Of a DNA stretch of 64,000 bases, positions 52,355-60,509 are shown in pieces. The first letter of the stretch is position 1. The number at the start of each line of letters is the position of its first letter. Made by a program: the position numbers and the translations under genes. The stretch is taken from positions 3,100,001-3,164,000 of the forward strand of contig NZ_CP080382.1 of the NCBI RefSeq assembly GCF_019443425.1, written 5' to 3'. The DNA is from Arthrobacter sp. PAMC25284. Its GTDB lineage: Bacteria; Actinomycetota; Actinomycetes; Actinomycetales; Micrococcaceae. The notes under the pieces were generated by a model. It saw only the letters and a program-made list of their open reading frames with translations. It was not told the DNA's origin and ran no database searches.

Positions 52355-52762
52355 ATGACTCTTGTATTGAATAAAGCCACCACCGTTCTGCCCGTTGATG
52401 ACAGGGAACGTGCCAGGCGTTTCTACGCGGAAACCCTTGGCCTCCCGCATCGCGGCGTGGCGGATGACGGCAGCGAATTGTTCGGCACCGACGGCGGCCC
52501 CATGCTGCAGCTGATGCCCGTTAAGGATGGCAAACACTCCGACCACACCACCCTGAGTTTCGAAGTCAGCGAGATCGAACGCACCGTCAGGGAGATGGAA
52601 TCCAATGGCGTGACGTTCCAGGACTACGACATGCCGGACCTCAAGACGGAGAATCATATCTGTACAACGGATTCGGAGAAGTGCGCCTGGTTCATGGACA
52701 CGGAGCACAACATCCTCTGCATCCACGAGAACATCAGGCAGGCAGTCGACTACCAGCTCTGA
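52355..52762 (+). CDS. VOC-family (glyoxalase-fold) protein
   Basis: The 135-residue protein has the VOC beta-alpha-beta pattern, beginning KATTVLPVDDRERARRFYAE and with the partner strands FGTDGGPMLQLMPVKDGKHS and KCAWFMDTEHNILCIHE. Family members use a metal to catalyse isomerisations, ring cleavage or thiol transfer; no specific reaction is evident. A near-perfect ribosome binding site, AGGAGGTGA, precedes the ATG, so it is probably well expressed. There is no clear operon partner. Confidence 0.85.
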   Translation: MTLVLNKATTVLPVDDRERARRFYAETLGLPHRGVADDGSELFGTDGGPMLQLMPVKDGKHSDHTTLSFEVSEIERTVREMESNGVTFQDYDMPDLKTENHICTTDSEKCAWFMDTEHNILCIHENIRQAVDYQL

Positions 52763-52843
52763 AGCTTCAGCGCACCAGCCACGGCCGGTTGAACCGCCAC
52801 GCACCGGAGGACGTTCCGCTCCCGCGGAGCGCCCTCCGGGGTG

Positions 52844-53674
52844 TCAGGACCAAGGTGTCGCTGCCCGTTCCAACGGGACGCCGTCCACAGTGACGTCGAG
52901 TTTTTCGTCGAAGAAGGCGACGAGCCCGTGCAGCTGTGTCGAATCCGGGAACCTGTTGTCGTACATCCAGGCGATGTTCCGTCCGGCGTCCGAGCCAAGG
53001 AAGCTCCAGTAGCTGGCCTTGCCTTTGTACGGGCAAAAAGTGGTGTGCGGGCTTGGCTCAAAATGCTCAAGGCGGACGTCGGCCGGGAGAATGTAATACC
53101 GCACCGGGAGCATGGTTTCGTAAACGAGCTGCGGACGGACCGTGTCCGCGAGCAGCACGCCGTCGAGGGCGACGGTGATGTGGCGGGACGCCGCACGGAT
53201 GTCCACCCGGTGGAAGGGGTCCCGGGGGTGACCGACGATGCCTTCGTCATCCTCGAGCCAGTCAAAGGCCGCGAAATCCAGCAGAACATAGCCGGCCAGA
53301 TCCGGATCGGAGGGGCGGAAGGCCGCGCCGGGCAGTCCGCCGCCGGCCAGCACGTCGAACTCCTCACCGGCGGTGGTGTGCCGGCGGAACCCGGTCCGCG
53401 GATCGAGGCCGGCAGACCCGTGCTGACCCCAGGCAAAGGAGCGCTCGGGGACGGCTGGTCCGCCCGCTGCTGGCGCCAGCGCCAGCGCCACGAGCAGATC
53501 TGCTTCCGGCACCGCGAATACGGGTGTGATGCGCCGTGGTTCCCAGACCAGCAGGGCAGCGACGGTATCGACGACGGGTGTTCCCGCGCGGCTGGCCCGA
53601 ACCCGTTTCGCCGTCGCCTCGTACCGGAGCTCAGGAAAGGCGTCCATCAGTGGTGCGGAGTATTTGGTGGCCAT
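52844..53674 (-). CDS. DUF427 domain protein, tandem copies
   Basis: The 276-residue protein has two DUF427-like regions; the second shows KASYWSFLGSDAGRNIAWMY and the end LDVTVDGVPLERAATPWS. DUF427 is a small barrel of unknown function found across actinobacteria and cyanobacteria. The N-terminal copy (about residues 1-130) is more diverged. The ATG at 53674 is used. No partner gene stands out. Confidence 0.8.
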   Translation of the reverse strand: MATKYSAPLMDAFPELRYEATAKRVRASRAGTPVVDTVAALLVWEPRRITPVFAVPEADLLVALALAPAAGGPAVPERSFAWGQHGSAGLDPRTGFRRHTTAGEEFDVLAGGGLPGAAFRPSDPDLAGYVLLDFAAFDWLEDDEGIVGHPRDPFHRVDIRAASRHITVALDGVLLADTVRPQLVYETMLPVRYYILPADVRLEHFEPSPHTTFCPYKGKASYWSFLGSDAGRNIAWMYDNRFPDSTQLHGLVAFFDEKLDVTVDGVPLERAATPWS

Positions 53675-53831
53675 GCGCCATCGTAACGTGCATGCGCACG
53701 GATGCTCGAGACAGTGATGCGTCCCGACCTGCCGGGAGTCCCGCCCTATTTAGTCCATCGATTAGATAACATGGGGCAGGCTACGGGTTCTCGCGGCCAA
53801 AATGCATAACCAAAAATGCTGGTTTTGACCA

Positions 53832-55127
53832 ATGGGGGTTCTGGTGTTCGCACATTCAAGAGTTTCGGGAGGCATGTCCGTGGTGGGCGTCATGCTGGCG
53901 CTGATGCTTCCGGGAGTATCGGCAGCACACGCGTCGGGCACCGTTACCGGGGCGGGTACGCCCTCCGGCCTGATGGCGGCAGCCAAGCAAGATGCCCCGG
54001 TGCCGGGCATGGCAGTGACGATTCCGCCAACGAGGCTCCTTGATACCAGGACGTCCTCGGGGGATGTTGGACCGGGACGATCGGTGACCTTCCAGGTGGC
54101 GGGAGTGAACGGCGTGCCCGCGGATGCGACGGCGGTCGTTCTGAACCTCACCGTGACTGGCCCGGCGTCGGAGTCCGCGGACATTTCCTTCGGTTTTGTG
54201 ACCGCGCACGCGGCCGGCTCAGCCAAGCCGAATGCCTCGAACCTGAATTACGCGGCGGGACAGACAATCTCAAACCTCGCCGTGGTTCCCGTCGGCACCG
54301 GCGGGAAGGTCACGTTGTCGAACACCTCGGGACAGGGCTCAGTGAGCCTGATTGCCGATATCCAGGGCTACTATCAGGGTGGCGAACCGGCGTCGCCCGG
54401 GGCCTTCAAGTCCATGGCGCCAGCGCGATTCCTCGACACGCGCACGTCGGCCAAAGTAGGCCCGGGACAATCGGTCTCCTTCCAGGCCGGTGGCGCGGGC
54501 GGCGTCCCGGCGGACGCCAAGGCCGTCGTGATGAACCTGACAGTGACCGAGCCGTCCAAGTTTGGATTCGTGACAGCGTATCCGGCCGGCTCCGATAAGC
54601 CCAACGCCTCGAACCTGAACTACGCCCAGGACGAAACCGTACCCAACCTTGCCGTGGTGCCCGTGGGTGCGGACGGAAAAGTGACGCTCACGAACTCCTC
54701 AACCGGATCGGTCCAGCTGATCGCGGACATCTCGGGATACTTCCTCGCCGGCACTGCGGAGGACAACGGCGCGTTTGAGGCGCTGGCCCCGACCCGGTTC
54801 CTCGATACCCGGTTGTCTTCCGGGCCGGTGGCCGGCAACGGAACAGTGTCCTTCCAGGTGGCCGGAGTCCACGGGGTCCCCGCGAATGTGGCAGGCATCT
54901 GGGTTAACCTGACGGCCACAGAAACCGGCGCGGACGGGTTCCTGACCGGGTTCGCATCGGGCGCGACGAAGCCGGCCACCCCCAACGTCAGCTACGGGTG
55001 GACGCGCACCACCGCGCCCAACCTGGCGTACCTGCCGGTGGGCGACGACGGGAAAGTCACTGTGGAAAATACGTCCAGCGGCTCGGCCCAGGTCATCGCT
55101 GACGTCTCGGGCTATGTCCTGAAATAA
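53832..55127 (+). CDS. Secreted protein with three tandem beta-repeats
   Basis: A signal peptide (GMSVVGVMLALMLPGVSAAHA) is followed by three repeats of about 120 residues. Each begins RLLDTRTS/RFLDTRTS/RFLDTRLS, has GVPADA or GVPANV and VNLTVT, a central glycine-rich stretch, and ends in SLIADIQGYY, QLIADISGYF or QVIADVSGYV. This repeat unit occurs in many actinobacterial cell-surface proteins and is predicted to be an all-beta fold; no function is known. There is no catalytic motif or wall anchor, so the protein may be released or held by interactions. The third repeat is the most diverged. Confidence 0.8.
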   Translation: MGVLVFAHSRVSGGMSVVGVMLALMLPGVSAAHASGTVTGAGTPSGLMAAAKQDAPVPGMAVTIPPTRLLDTRTSSGDVGPGRSVTFQVAGVNGVPADATAVVLNLTVTGPASESADISFGFVTAHAAGSAKPNASNLNYAAGQTISNLAVVPVGTGGKVTLSNTSGQGSVSLIADIQGYYQGGEPASPGAFKSMAPARFLDTRTSAKVGPGQSVSFQAGGAGGVPADAKAVVMNLTVTEPSKFGFVTAYPAGSDKPNASNLNYAQDETVPNLAVVPVGADGKVTLTNSSTGSVQLIADISGYFLAGTAEDNGAFEALAPTRFLDTRLSSGPVAGNGTVSFQVAGVHGVPANVAGIWVNLTATETGADGFLTGFASGATKPATPNVSYGWTRTTAPNLAYLPVGDDGKVTVENTSSGSAQVIADVSGYVLK

Positions 55128-55152
55128 CCAGCCCGCCAGCGCCAAACACCAC

Positions 55153-55192
55153 ATGACGGCAGTCCCGAACGCCGGGATTGCCGTCATTTTTT
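55153..55192 (+). terminator. Rho-independent terminator, usable from both sides
   Basis: ATGACGGCAGTCCCG (55153-55167) and CGGGATTGCCGTCAT (55173-55187) are inverted copies with one mismatch around a five-base loop, followed by six T residues. It lies between the convergent secreted-repeat protein and paaR genes. Confidence 0.9.
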
Positions 55193-55292
55193 ATGCGATG
55201 GAACCCTGCAGGAGGTGCGGAAGCGCCGGCAGAAAAACCGCAACACGTGGGGAAGGGCCGGTGGGAAGCCTGCAGGATGTGCGGAAGCGTCG

Positions 55293-55898
55293 TCAGGGGG
55301 AGACGCGGAGGCCGTGGAAGGCCATGGCAACGACGTCGTCGGCGAGCTTCCCGGGGGACAGTGAGCCGCCGGGCTTGTACCACTCGACAATCGAGTTGAT
55401 GGTGCCGAAGAGCAGCCGCGTGACAGTGCGCGGGTCGATGTCCTGCCGCAGCGACCCTTCGTCGCGGGCAGCGGAGATCAGGGCTGCCACCTTGTGGTCG
55501 AAGGTGCGGCGGCGTTCCAGCGCGTCCCGTTCGATCTCCGTGTTGCCGCGCAGCCGCAGGAGCAGGGTAACGAACGGCAGGCGCTCCACGAGCACCGCGA
55601 TGGTCTGTCGGACCACGAACTCCAGCCGGGCCTCGGCCGAGCCGCTTGTGGCCTCCGGCTGGTCCAGGATGGCTTCAAGTCCGCCCAGGGCATGGTCCAG
55701 GGCCAGCTTGAGCAGATCGCCCTTTGACGGGACGTGATGGTAGATCGCTGACTTGGAGATGCCCAGATTCTCGGCGAGGATGCCCATGGAGGTGGCGTCG
55801 TAGCCGTGCTTATTGAAGACGTCGACGGCGATCAGCAGGACTGACTGCTGGTCATAGCCGGGCCTGCCGCGCTTGGTGGTTGGTGCTGGGGTGGGCAT
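55293..55898 (-). CDS. TetR-family regulator, probable PaaR
   Basis: The protein has a TetR-type helix-turn-helix at residues 15-60: SVLLIAVDVFNKHGYDATSM then ENLGISKSAIYHHVPSKGDL. The C-terminal 140 residues are the ligand-binding part. In Corynebacterium the PaaR regulator, also TetR-type, controls phenylacetate genes and is released by phenylacetyl-CoA. Here it is the last gene behind paaI and paaK on the same strand (25 bases after paaK), and three matching operators lie upstream of paa genes in the window. That link is inferred. Confidence 0.85.
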   Translation of the reverse strand: MPTPAPTTKRGRPGYDQQSVLLIAVDVFNKHGYDATSMGILAENLGISKSAIYHHVPSKGDLLKLALDHALGGLEAILDQPEATSGSAEARLEFVVRQTIAVLVERLPFVTLLLRLRGNTEIERDALERRRTFDHKVAALISAARDEGSLRQDIDPRTVTRLLFGTINSIVEWYKPGGSLSPGKLADDVVAMAFHGLRVSP

Positions 55899-55923
55899 AC
55901 TCGCTAGTTTCTCACGAAAGGGC

Positions 55924-57252
55924 TCAGGCCTTGGGCCGCAGGTCGTAGATCCGGCGCAGTTTGCCGTTGGACCGCGCCAGCGTGCCGGGTTCCACAACAT
56001 CGATGGCGCACGAGGAGCCGACATGGATCTTGATCTGTTCGCTGAGGAGGCGGGCCGCCGCCGCGCCGCCCTCAAGCGTGACGGCCTCGCGGCGTTCGAT
56101 CCTGATCGTGAGTTGGTCCATCCGCTGGCCCTCGGGCCGGGTGAGCTCGAGCTGGAAGTGCGGGCTCAGTTCCGGGATGCGCAGGGCGATTTCCTCGATT
56201 TGGGAGGGAAACAGGTTCACGCCGCGCAGGATGATCATGTCATCGCTGCGGCCGGTGATCCGGCCCATCCGGCGGTGGGCCGGCCTGGCGGTGCCGGGCA
56301 GCAGCCGGGTCAGGTCCTTGGTGCGGTACCGGATGATCGGCAGGGCCTCCTTGGTGAGGGAGGTGAAGACCAATTCGCCGTGTTCGCCGTCGCCCAGGAC
56401 GATGGACGGGTCAAAGGCGTCGATGATCTCCGGGCGGAAATGGTCCTCCCAGATGTGGCTGCCGTCCTGCGTTTCCACGGCCTCGCCCGCGACACCGGGC
56501 CCCATGACCTCGGACAGCCCGTAGATGTCGCAGGCCTTGATGTTCATGACCGTTTCGAGTTCGTGCCGCATTTCCTCGGTCCAGGGTTCCGCGCCGAGGA
56601 CGGCATATCGCAGGGACGTGGAGGCCGGGTCGATGCCCTGCTTGACCATGGCGTCCGCGATGGTCAAAAGGTATGTCGGCGTGGCCAGGATGGCGTCCGG
56701 CTTGAAGTCCTGGATGAGCGTGATCTGGCGTTCGGTCTGGCCGCCGGAGATGGGGATGACCGTGCAGCCGAGGGTTTCGGCACCGGAATGGGCACCCAGG
56801 CCGCCGGTGAACAGGCCATAGCCGTAGGCGTTGTGGACCTTCATGCCGGGGCGCACGCCGGAGGCCCGCAGCGAACGGGCCACGAGGGTGGCCCAGTTGG
56901 CGAGGTCATTCTTTGTGTACCCGACGACAGTTGCCCGTCCCGTGGTGCCCGAACTTGCGTGGATACGGGCCACCTCGTGCTGCGGGACAGCGAACATGCC
57001 GAAGGGGTACTCCAGGCGGAGGTCCTCCTTTGTCGTGAACGGGAACTTGGCCAGATCGGAGAGCTCGCGGAGGTCCGTCGGGTGCACCCCGGCCTCGTCG
57101 AACTTGCGCTTGTACAGCGGGACGCGGTCGTAGGCGTAGGCGAGCGTGTGCTGGAGCCGGCTGAGCTGAAGCGCCTCGAGCTCGTCGCGGGACATGGTCT
57201 CCTCGCGGTCCAGGACGGCGTCGTCGGCGGCGGCGATGGTTTTGTGGGTCAT
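55924..57252 (-). CDS. paaK: Phenylacetate-CoA ligase
   Basis: PaaK activates phenylacetate with CoA and ATP, the first step of aerobic phenylacetate breakdown. The ANL motifs are present: HASSGTTGRATVVGYTKNDL (P-loop), SEVMGPGVAGE and RTKDLTRLLPGTARPAHRRM, and the C-terminal lysine region ends NGKLRRIYDLRP. The length of 442 residues is typical. The ATG at 57252 is 16 bases after the paaI stop. It is followed by the TetR regulator. Confidence 0.95.
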   Translation of the reverse strand: MTHKTIAAADDAVLDREETMSRDELEALQLSRLQHTLAYAYDRVPLYKRKFDEAGVHPTDLRELSDLAKFPFTTKEDLRLEYPFGMFAVPQHEVARIHASSGTTGRATVVGYTKNDLANWATLVARSLRASGVRPGMKVHNAYGYGLFTGGLGAHSGAETLGCTVIPISGGQTERQITLIQDFKPDAILATPTYLLTIADAMVKQGIDPASTSLRYAVLGAEPWTEEMRHELETVMNIKACDIYGLSEVMGPGVAGEAVETQDGSHIWEDHFRPEIIDAFDPSIVLGDGEHGELVFTSLTKEALPIIRYRTKDLTRLLPGTARPAHRRMGRITGRSDDMIILRGVNLFPSQIEEIALRIPELSPHFQLELTRPEGQRMDQLTIRIERREAVTLEGGAAAARLLSEQIKIHVGSSCAIDVVEPGTLARSNGKLRRIYDLRPKA

Positions 57253-57268
57253 TACAGGTTCCCTGTTT

Positions 57269-57787
57269 CTATTTCTTGGCGATGGTTCGGCTGCGGCCGC
57301 GGAACTCGGCGATGAGTTCCCCTGGAGGGATGTCCGCAGCGGTGGCTGCGGAAGAGATGCCGGCAAGGGATGCGGCCGGCGCGGTGTCGGCGCCGGGGGC
57401 AGCGGCGTAGATCTGGATGTCGTACAGGCCGCTGCGGCCGGCACTGGCACGGCGGTTCGCGACGGCGGTCAGGACCTGGCCGCGGTAGGCCGGTTTGAGG
57501 AAGTTGATGTCGACGCCGGCGGCCACCGTGATGGTGCCGGCGGCGTCAGGGCCGGGGGCAGAACCTGGGATTGCCGGGTTGCAGGCGAGGGCGAAGGCCG
57601 TATCCCCGAAGGCGAACACCATGCCGCCGTGGGCCATGCCGAAGCCGTTCAGCATTTCCTGCCGGAGCGTCATCCGGATGGTGGCCCGGCCGTCGCCCAG
57701 TGAGAGCACCTGGATGCCCATCCATTCGGAGGCATGGTCATCCTTCAGGATCGGGTGCGTGTCCCCGGAAATCGTCAGTTCAGCCAT
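57269..57787 (-). CDS. paaI: Hydroxyphenylacetyl-CoA thioesterase PaaI
   Basis: The 172-residue hotdog protein shows the PaaI signatures LNGFGMAHGGMVFAFGDTAF and VAAGVDINFLKPAYRGQVLT. PaaI hydrolyses ring-hydroxylated phenylacetyl-CoA that has missed the pathway and so recovers CoA. It is the first gene of the paaI-paaK-tetR unit, with a PaaR-like site upstream at 57810-57831. Compared with the protein at 49497 it is longer at both ends and closer to true PaaI. Confidence 0.9.
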   Translation of the reverse strand: MAELTISGDTHPILKDDHASEWMGIQVLSLGDGRATIRMTLRQEMLNGFGMAHGGMVFAFGDTAFALACNPAIPGSAPGPDAAGTITVAAGVDINFLKPAYRGQVLTAVANRRASAGRSGLYDIQIYAAAPGADTAPAASLAGISSAATAADIPPGELIAEFRGRSRTIAKK

Positions 57788-57809
57788 GCGTCATTGCCTC
57801 CAGCTTTAT

Positions 57810-57831
57810 ATACCGAATGTTCATTAGGTAA
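57810..57831 (-). promoter_or_regulatory. PaaR-like operator before paaI
   Basis: ATACCGAATG-TT-CATTAGGTAA is a 10+2+10 palindrome with the same geometry as the other two sites, though the outer bases differ. It lies 23 bases before the paaI start and about 70 bases before the divergent pta start, so it could in principle influence both. Confidence 0.55.
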
Positions 57832-57899
57832 TCCCATCGGGGCGCTTGCTGTCAAGAGGGGTCAGTATGCTGGGACAGACAGCGAGCAGAGGGCGGATC

Positions 57900-60027
57900 A
57901 TGGCCAAAGGTATTTACGTCAGTGCGACCACACCGGGTTCCGGCAAGTCGCTCATAGCATTGGGCCTGGCGGACACGCTGCACCGGCATGCGGACCGGAT
58001 CGGCTTCTTCAAGCCGGTGGTGAACGGCCCCGACGCGGACGCGGATCCCATGGTTGCCCTGATGAAGGCCCGTTTCGACCTCGACGGCGACCGCTGCCGC
58101 GGCGGGCTGACCTTCGCGGAGGTCCGCGGGCTCCTGGCCGAAGGAAAACGCGAGGAAATCGACTCACGCTGCGTCGAGATCTTCGCCGAAATGGCACGGC
58201 ACTGCGACGTCGTGATCGTCGAGGGCACGGACCTGACCGGCCAGGACGCCGCCGTCGAGTTCGACCTCAACGCCCGCCTCGCCAACAACCTCGCAGCACC
58301 GGTGGTCGCCGTCGTCGGTGCCCGCGGCCGCACCGCACTCGAAACCGCGGATGCCGTCGAGGTGGCCCGCAAAGAACTCGTGGCCGCCCGGTGCACCCTC
58401 CTGGCCATGATGGTCAACCGCGCCGACCCGGCGGACCTGGAGGCGATCGCCGCGGCCGTCCGCCCGGGCGCCTCCGGCCGGCCCGTTTACGTCTTTCCGG
58501 AGCTGGATGAGATTGCGCGGCCCACGACGGGCGAGGTCGCGGCGGCCCTCGGCGTCGGGCAGGTCGCCGGCCGGTCCGACCTGGAACGCGATGTGCGCTC
58601 CATCAAGGTCGCGGCCATGTCCGTTGCCAACTTCCTGCATGTGCTCGACGACGGTGCCCTCGTGATCGCTCCCGGCGACCGGGGCCGACGTGCTGGTCGC
58701 CTGCCTCGCCTCCTCCTTCTCACCCGAGTCGCCGGTTCCCGCGGCCCTCATCCTCACCGGAGGCCTGGCGCCCGAGCCAAACATCTACTCGCTGCTGGCC
58801 CAGGCCCCGTTCCCGGTCTTCGCCACCGCCGACGACACCTACGTCACGGCCCGGCGGGTCTCCGAAGTCCGCAGTGAGATCTGGTCCGGGCACCGCCGCA
58901 AGGTGGCTTCGGCCCTGGGCCTGTGGTCCCGGCGGGTGGACGAGGCCGAGCTCGTCGAGCGGCTGCACCTGCCGCGGCTGGAACGGACCACGCCGCTGCG
59001 CTTCCTGCATGAGCTGATCGAACGGGCGCGCTCGCAGCGCCGGCACATTGTCCTGCCCGAGGGTACCGACATCCGGATCCTGCGCGCCGCGGAGATCCTG
59101 CACCGCCGCGATGTCTGCGAGCTCACCGTCCTGGGCCGCGAAGCCGAGGTCCGGGAACTCGCGGCCACGCAGGGCATCGACCTCGCCGGCATCAACATCG
59201 TGGATCCGGCAACGTCGCCCCTGCGCCGGGAATTCGCGCAGAAGTACGCCGAACTGCGGGCCCACAAGGGCGTGGACCTGGCCAAGGCCCTCGAAGTGAT
59301 GCAGGACGAGAGCTATTTCGGCACCATGATGGTCCAGCTGGGAGTGCTGGACGGCATGGTCTCCGGGGCCGCCCACACGACGGCCCACACCATCCGGCCC
59401 GCGCTGGAATTCGTCAAGACCCGGGAAGGGGTCAAGATCGTCTCGTCCGTGTTCCTGATGCTCATGCCGGACCGGGTGCTGGTTTACGGTGACTGCGCCG
59501 TCAACCCCGAGCCCAACGTGGAGCAGCTCGCGGACATCGCGGTCGCGTCGGCGGAAACGGCAGCCCAGTTCGGGGTGCAGCCACGCATTGCGATGCTCTC
59601 CTACTCCACCGGCGGCTCCGGCTCCGGCGGAGCCGTGGACGCGGTCCGGCAGGCGACCGAACTCGTGCGGGAACGCCGCCCGGAGCTCGCCGTCGAAGGT
59701 CCCATCCAGTACGACGCCGCCGTGGACGCATCGATCGCAGCATCCAAGATGCCCGGCTCCTCCGTCGCAGGGCAGGCGACCGTGTTCATTTTCCCGGACC
59801 TGAACACCGGCAACAACACCTACAAGGCGGTGCAGCAGTCCTCCGGTGCGGTCGCCGTCGGGCCCGTCCTGCAGGGCCTGCGCAAGCCGGTCAATGACCT
59901 GTCCCGCGGCTGTACCGTGGAGGACATCGTTAACACGGTGGCCATCACCGCCATCCAGGCTCAGTCCGCGGAGCCCGCCGCCGAGCCGGCCCCCGCGGCG
60001 GGCCATGCCTCGTCAGCGGGATCCTAG
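57900..60027 (+). CDS. pta: Phosphate acetyltransferase, apparent +1 frameshift
   Basis: Pta converts acetyl-CoA and phosphate to acetyl phosphate and CoA. The protein is the long form: an N-terminal P-loop domain (YVSATTPGSGKSLIALGLAD), a DRTGG-type middle domain and the C-terminal acetyltransferase (LEFVKTREGVKIVSSVFLML, MLSYSTGGSGSGGAVDAV, FIFPDLNTGNNTYKAVQQSS). The frame given is lost at GGGG 58681-58684; removing one G gives PGDRADVLVACLASSFSPES and continues to 60027. Repaired length is 708 residues, normal for this form. The stop overlaps the stop of the next gene on the other strand (CTAG). ackA follows 480 bases further. Confidence 0.93.
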
Positions 60028-60314
60028 TCAGTGTTTTCCGGATATGCCGTGCTGTCGGGATCTTTCTGGCTGGCGGGCTCATTGGCCAGGCCCGACGGCG
60101 TGAGGTCCAGGTCCTCGAGGTTCTCGGGAGGCTCGGGGGCTTCTCCGGTCTCGGCGGCCTTGAGGGCCCCGGTGTCGTCCAGCGCCGGGTTCGCGCCCTC
60201 GACGCCGGTGGGATCCTGCTTGCCGGAACCGCTGTCCGTGCTGGCCGGCTCGGTGCTGGCCGGTCCGTTGCCCTCGGGGTGCGTGCTGTCTGGCTGTGTC
60301 GCGTCGTCAGTCAT
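60024..60314 (-). CDS. Small acidic, disordered protein
   Basis: The 96-residue product is rich in Asp, Glu, Pro, Ser and Thr, with no hydrophobic core or motif (MTDDATQPDSTHPEGNG, ending DPDSTAYPENTD). It is probably real because it has a normal start with AAGGGA upstream and similar short acidic proteins occur in relatives, but no function is known. Its TAG stop overlaps the pta TAG stop in the palindrome CTAG, so the two genes are convergent and touch. Confidence 0.5.
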   Translation of the reverse strand: MTDDATQPDSTHPEGNGPASTEPASTDSGSGKQDPTGVEGANPALDDTGALKAAETGEAPEPPENLEDLDLTPSGLANEPASQKDPDSTAYPENTD

Positions 60315-60509
60315 GGAAGTCCCTTCGTGAGTGGTCCAGTTGCTCCGCCGACTCTAAGCGCCTGCCGCGGCTTACGCAACGGAGTGGCGCCCTCGCCCGT
60401 CCGGCAATTTATAGTGGGTCCCACGGGGCGCTCCGCCAGGCGCCGCCGTGTTGACTGTCCCGGCGCGCCCCCAGGGGTCAGCGCAGAAGCCAAGGCCTAG
60501 GAGGCCCCG

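Noticed and set aside
55873..57315. 480-codon plus-strand frame opposite paaK
   Set aside because: It is the mirror of a clear phenylacetate-CoA ligase gene and shows no domain.
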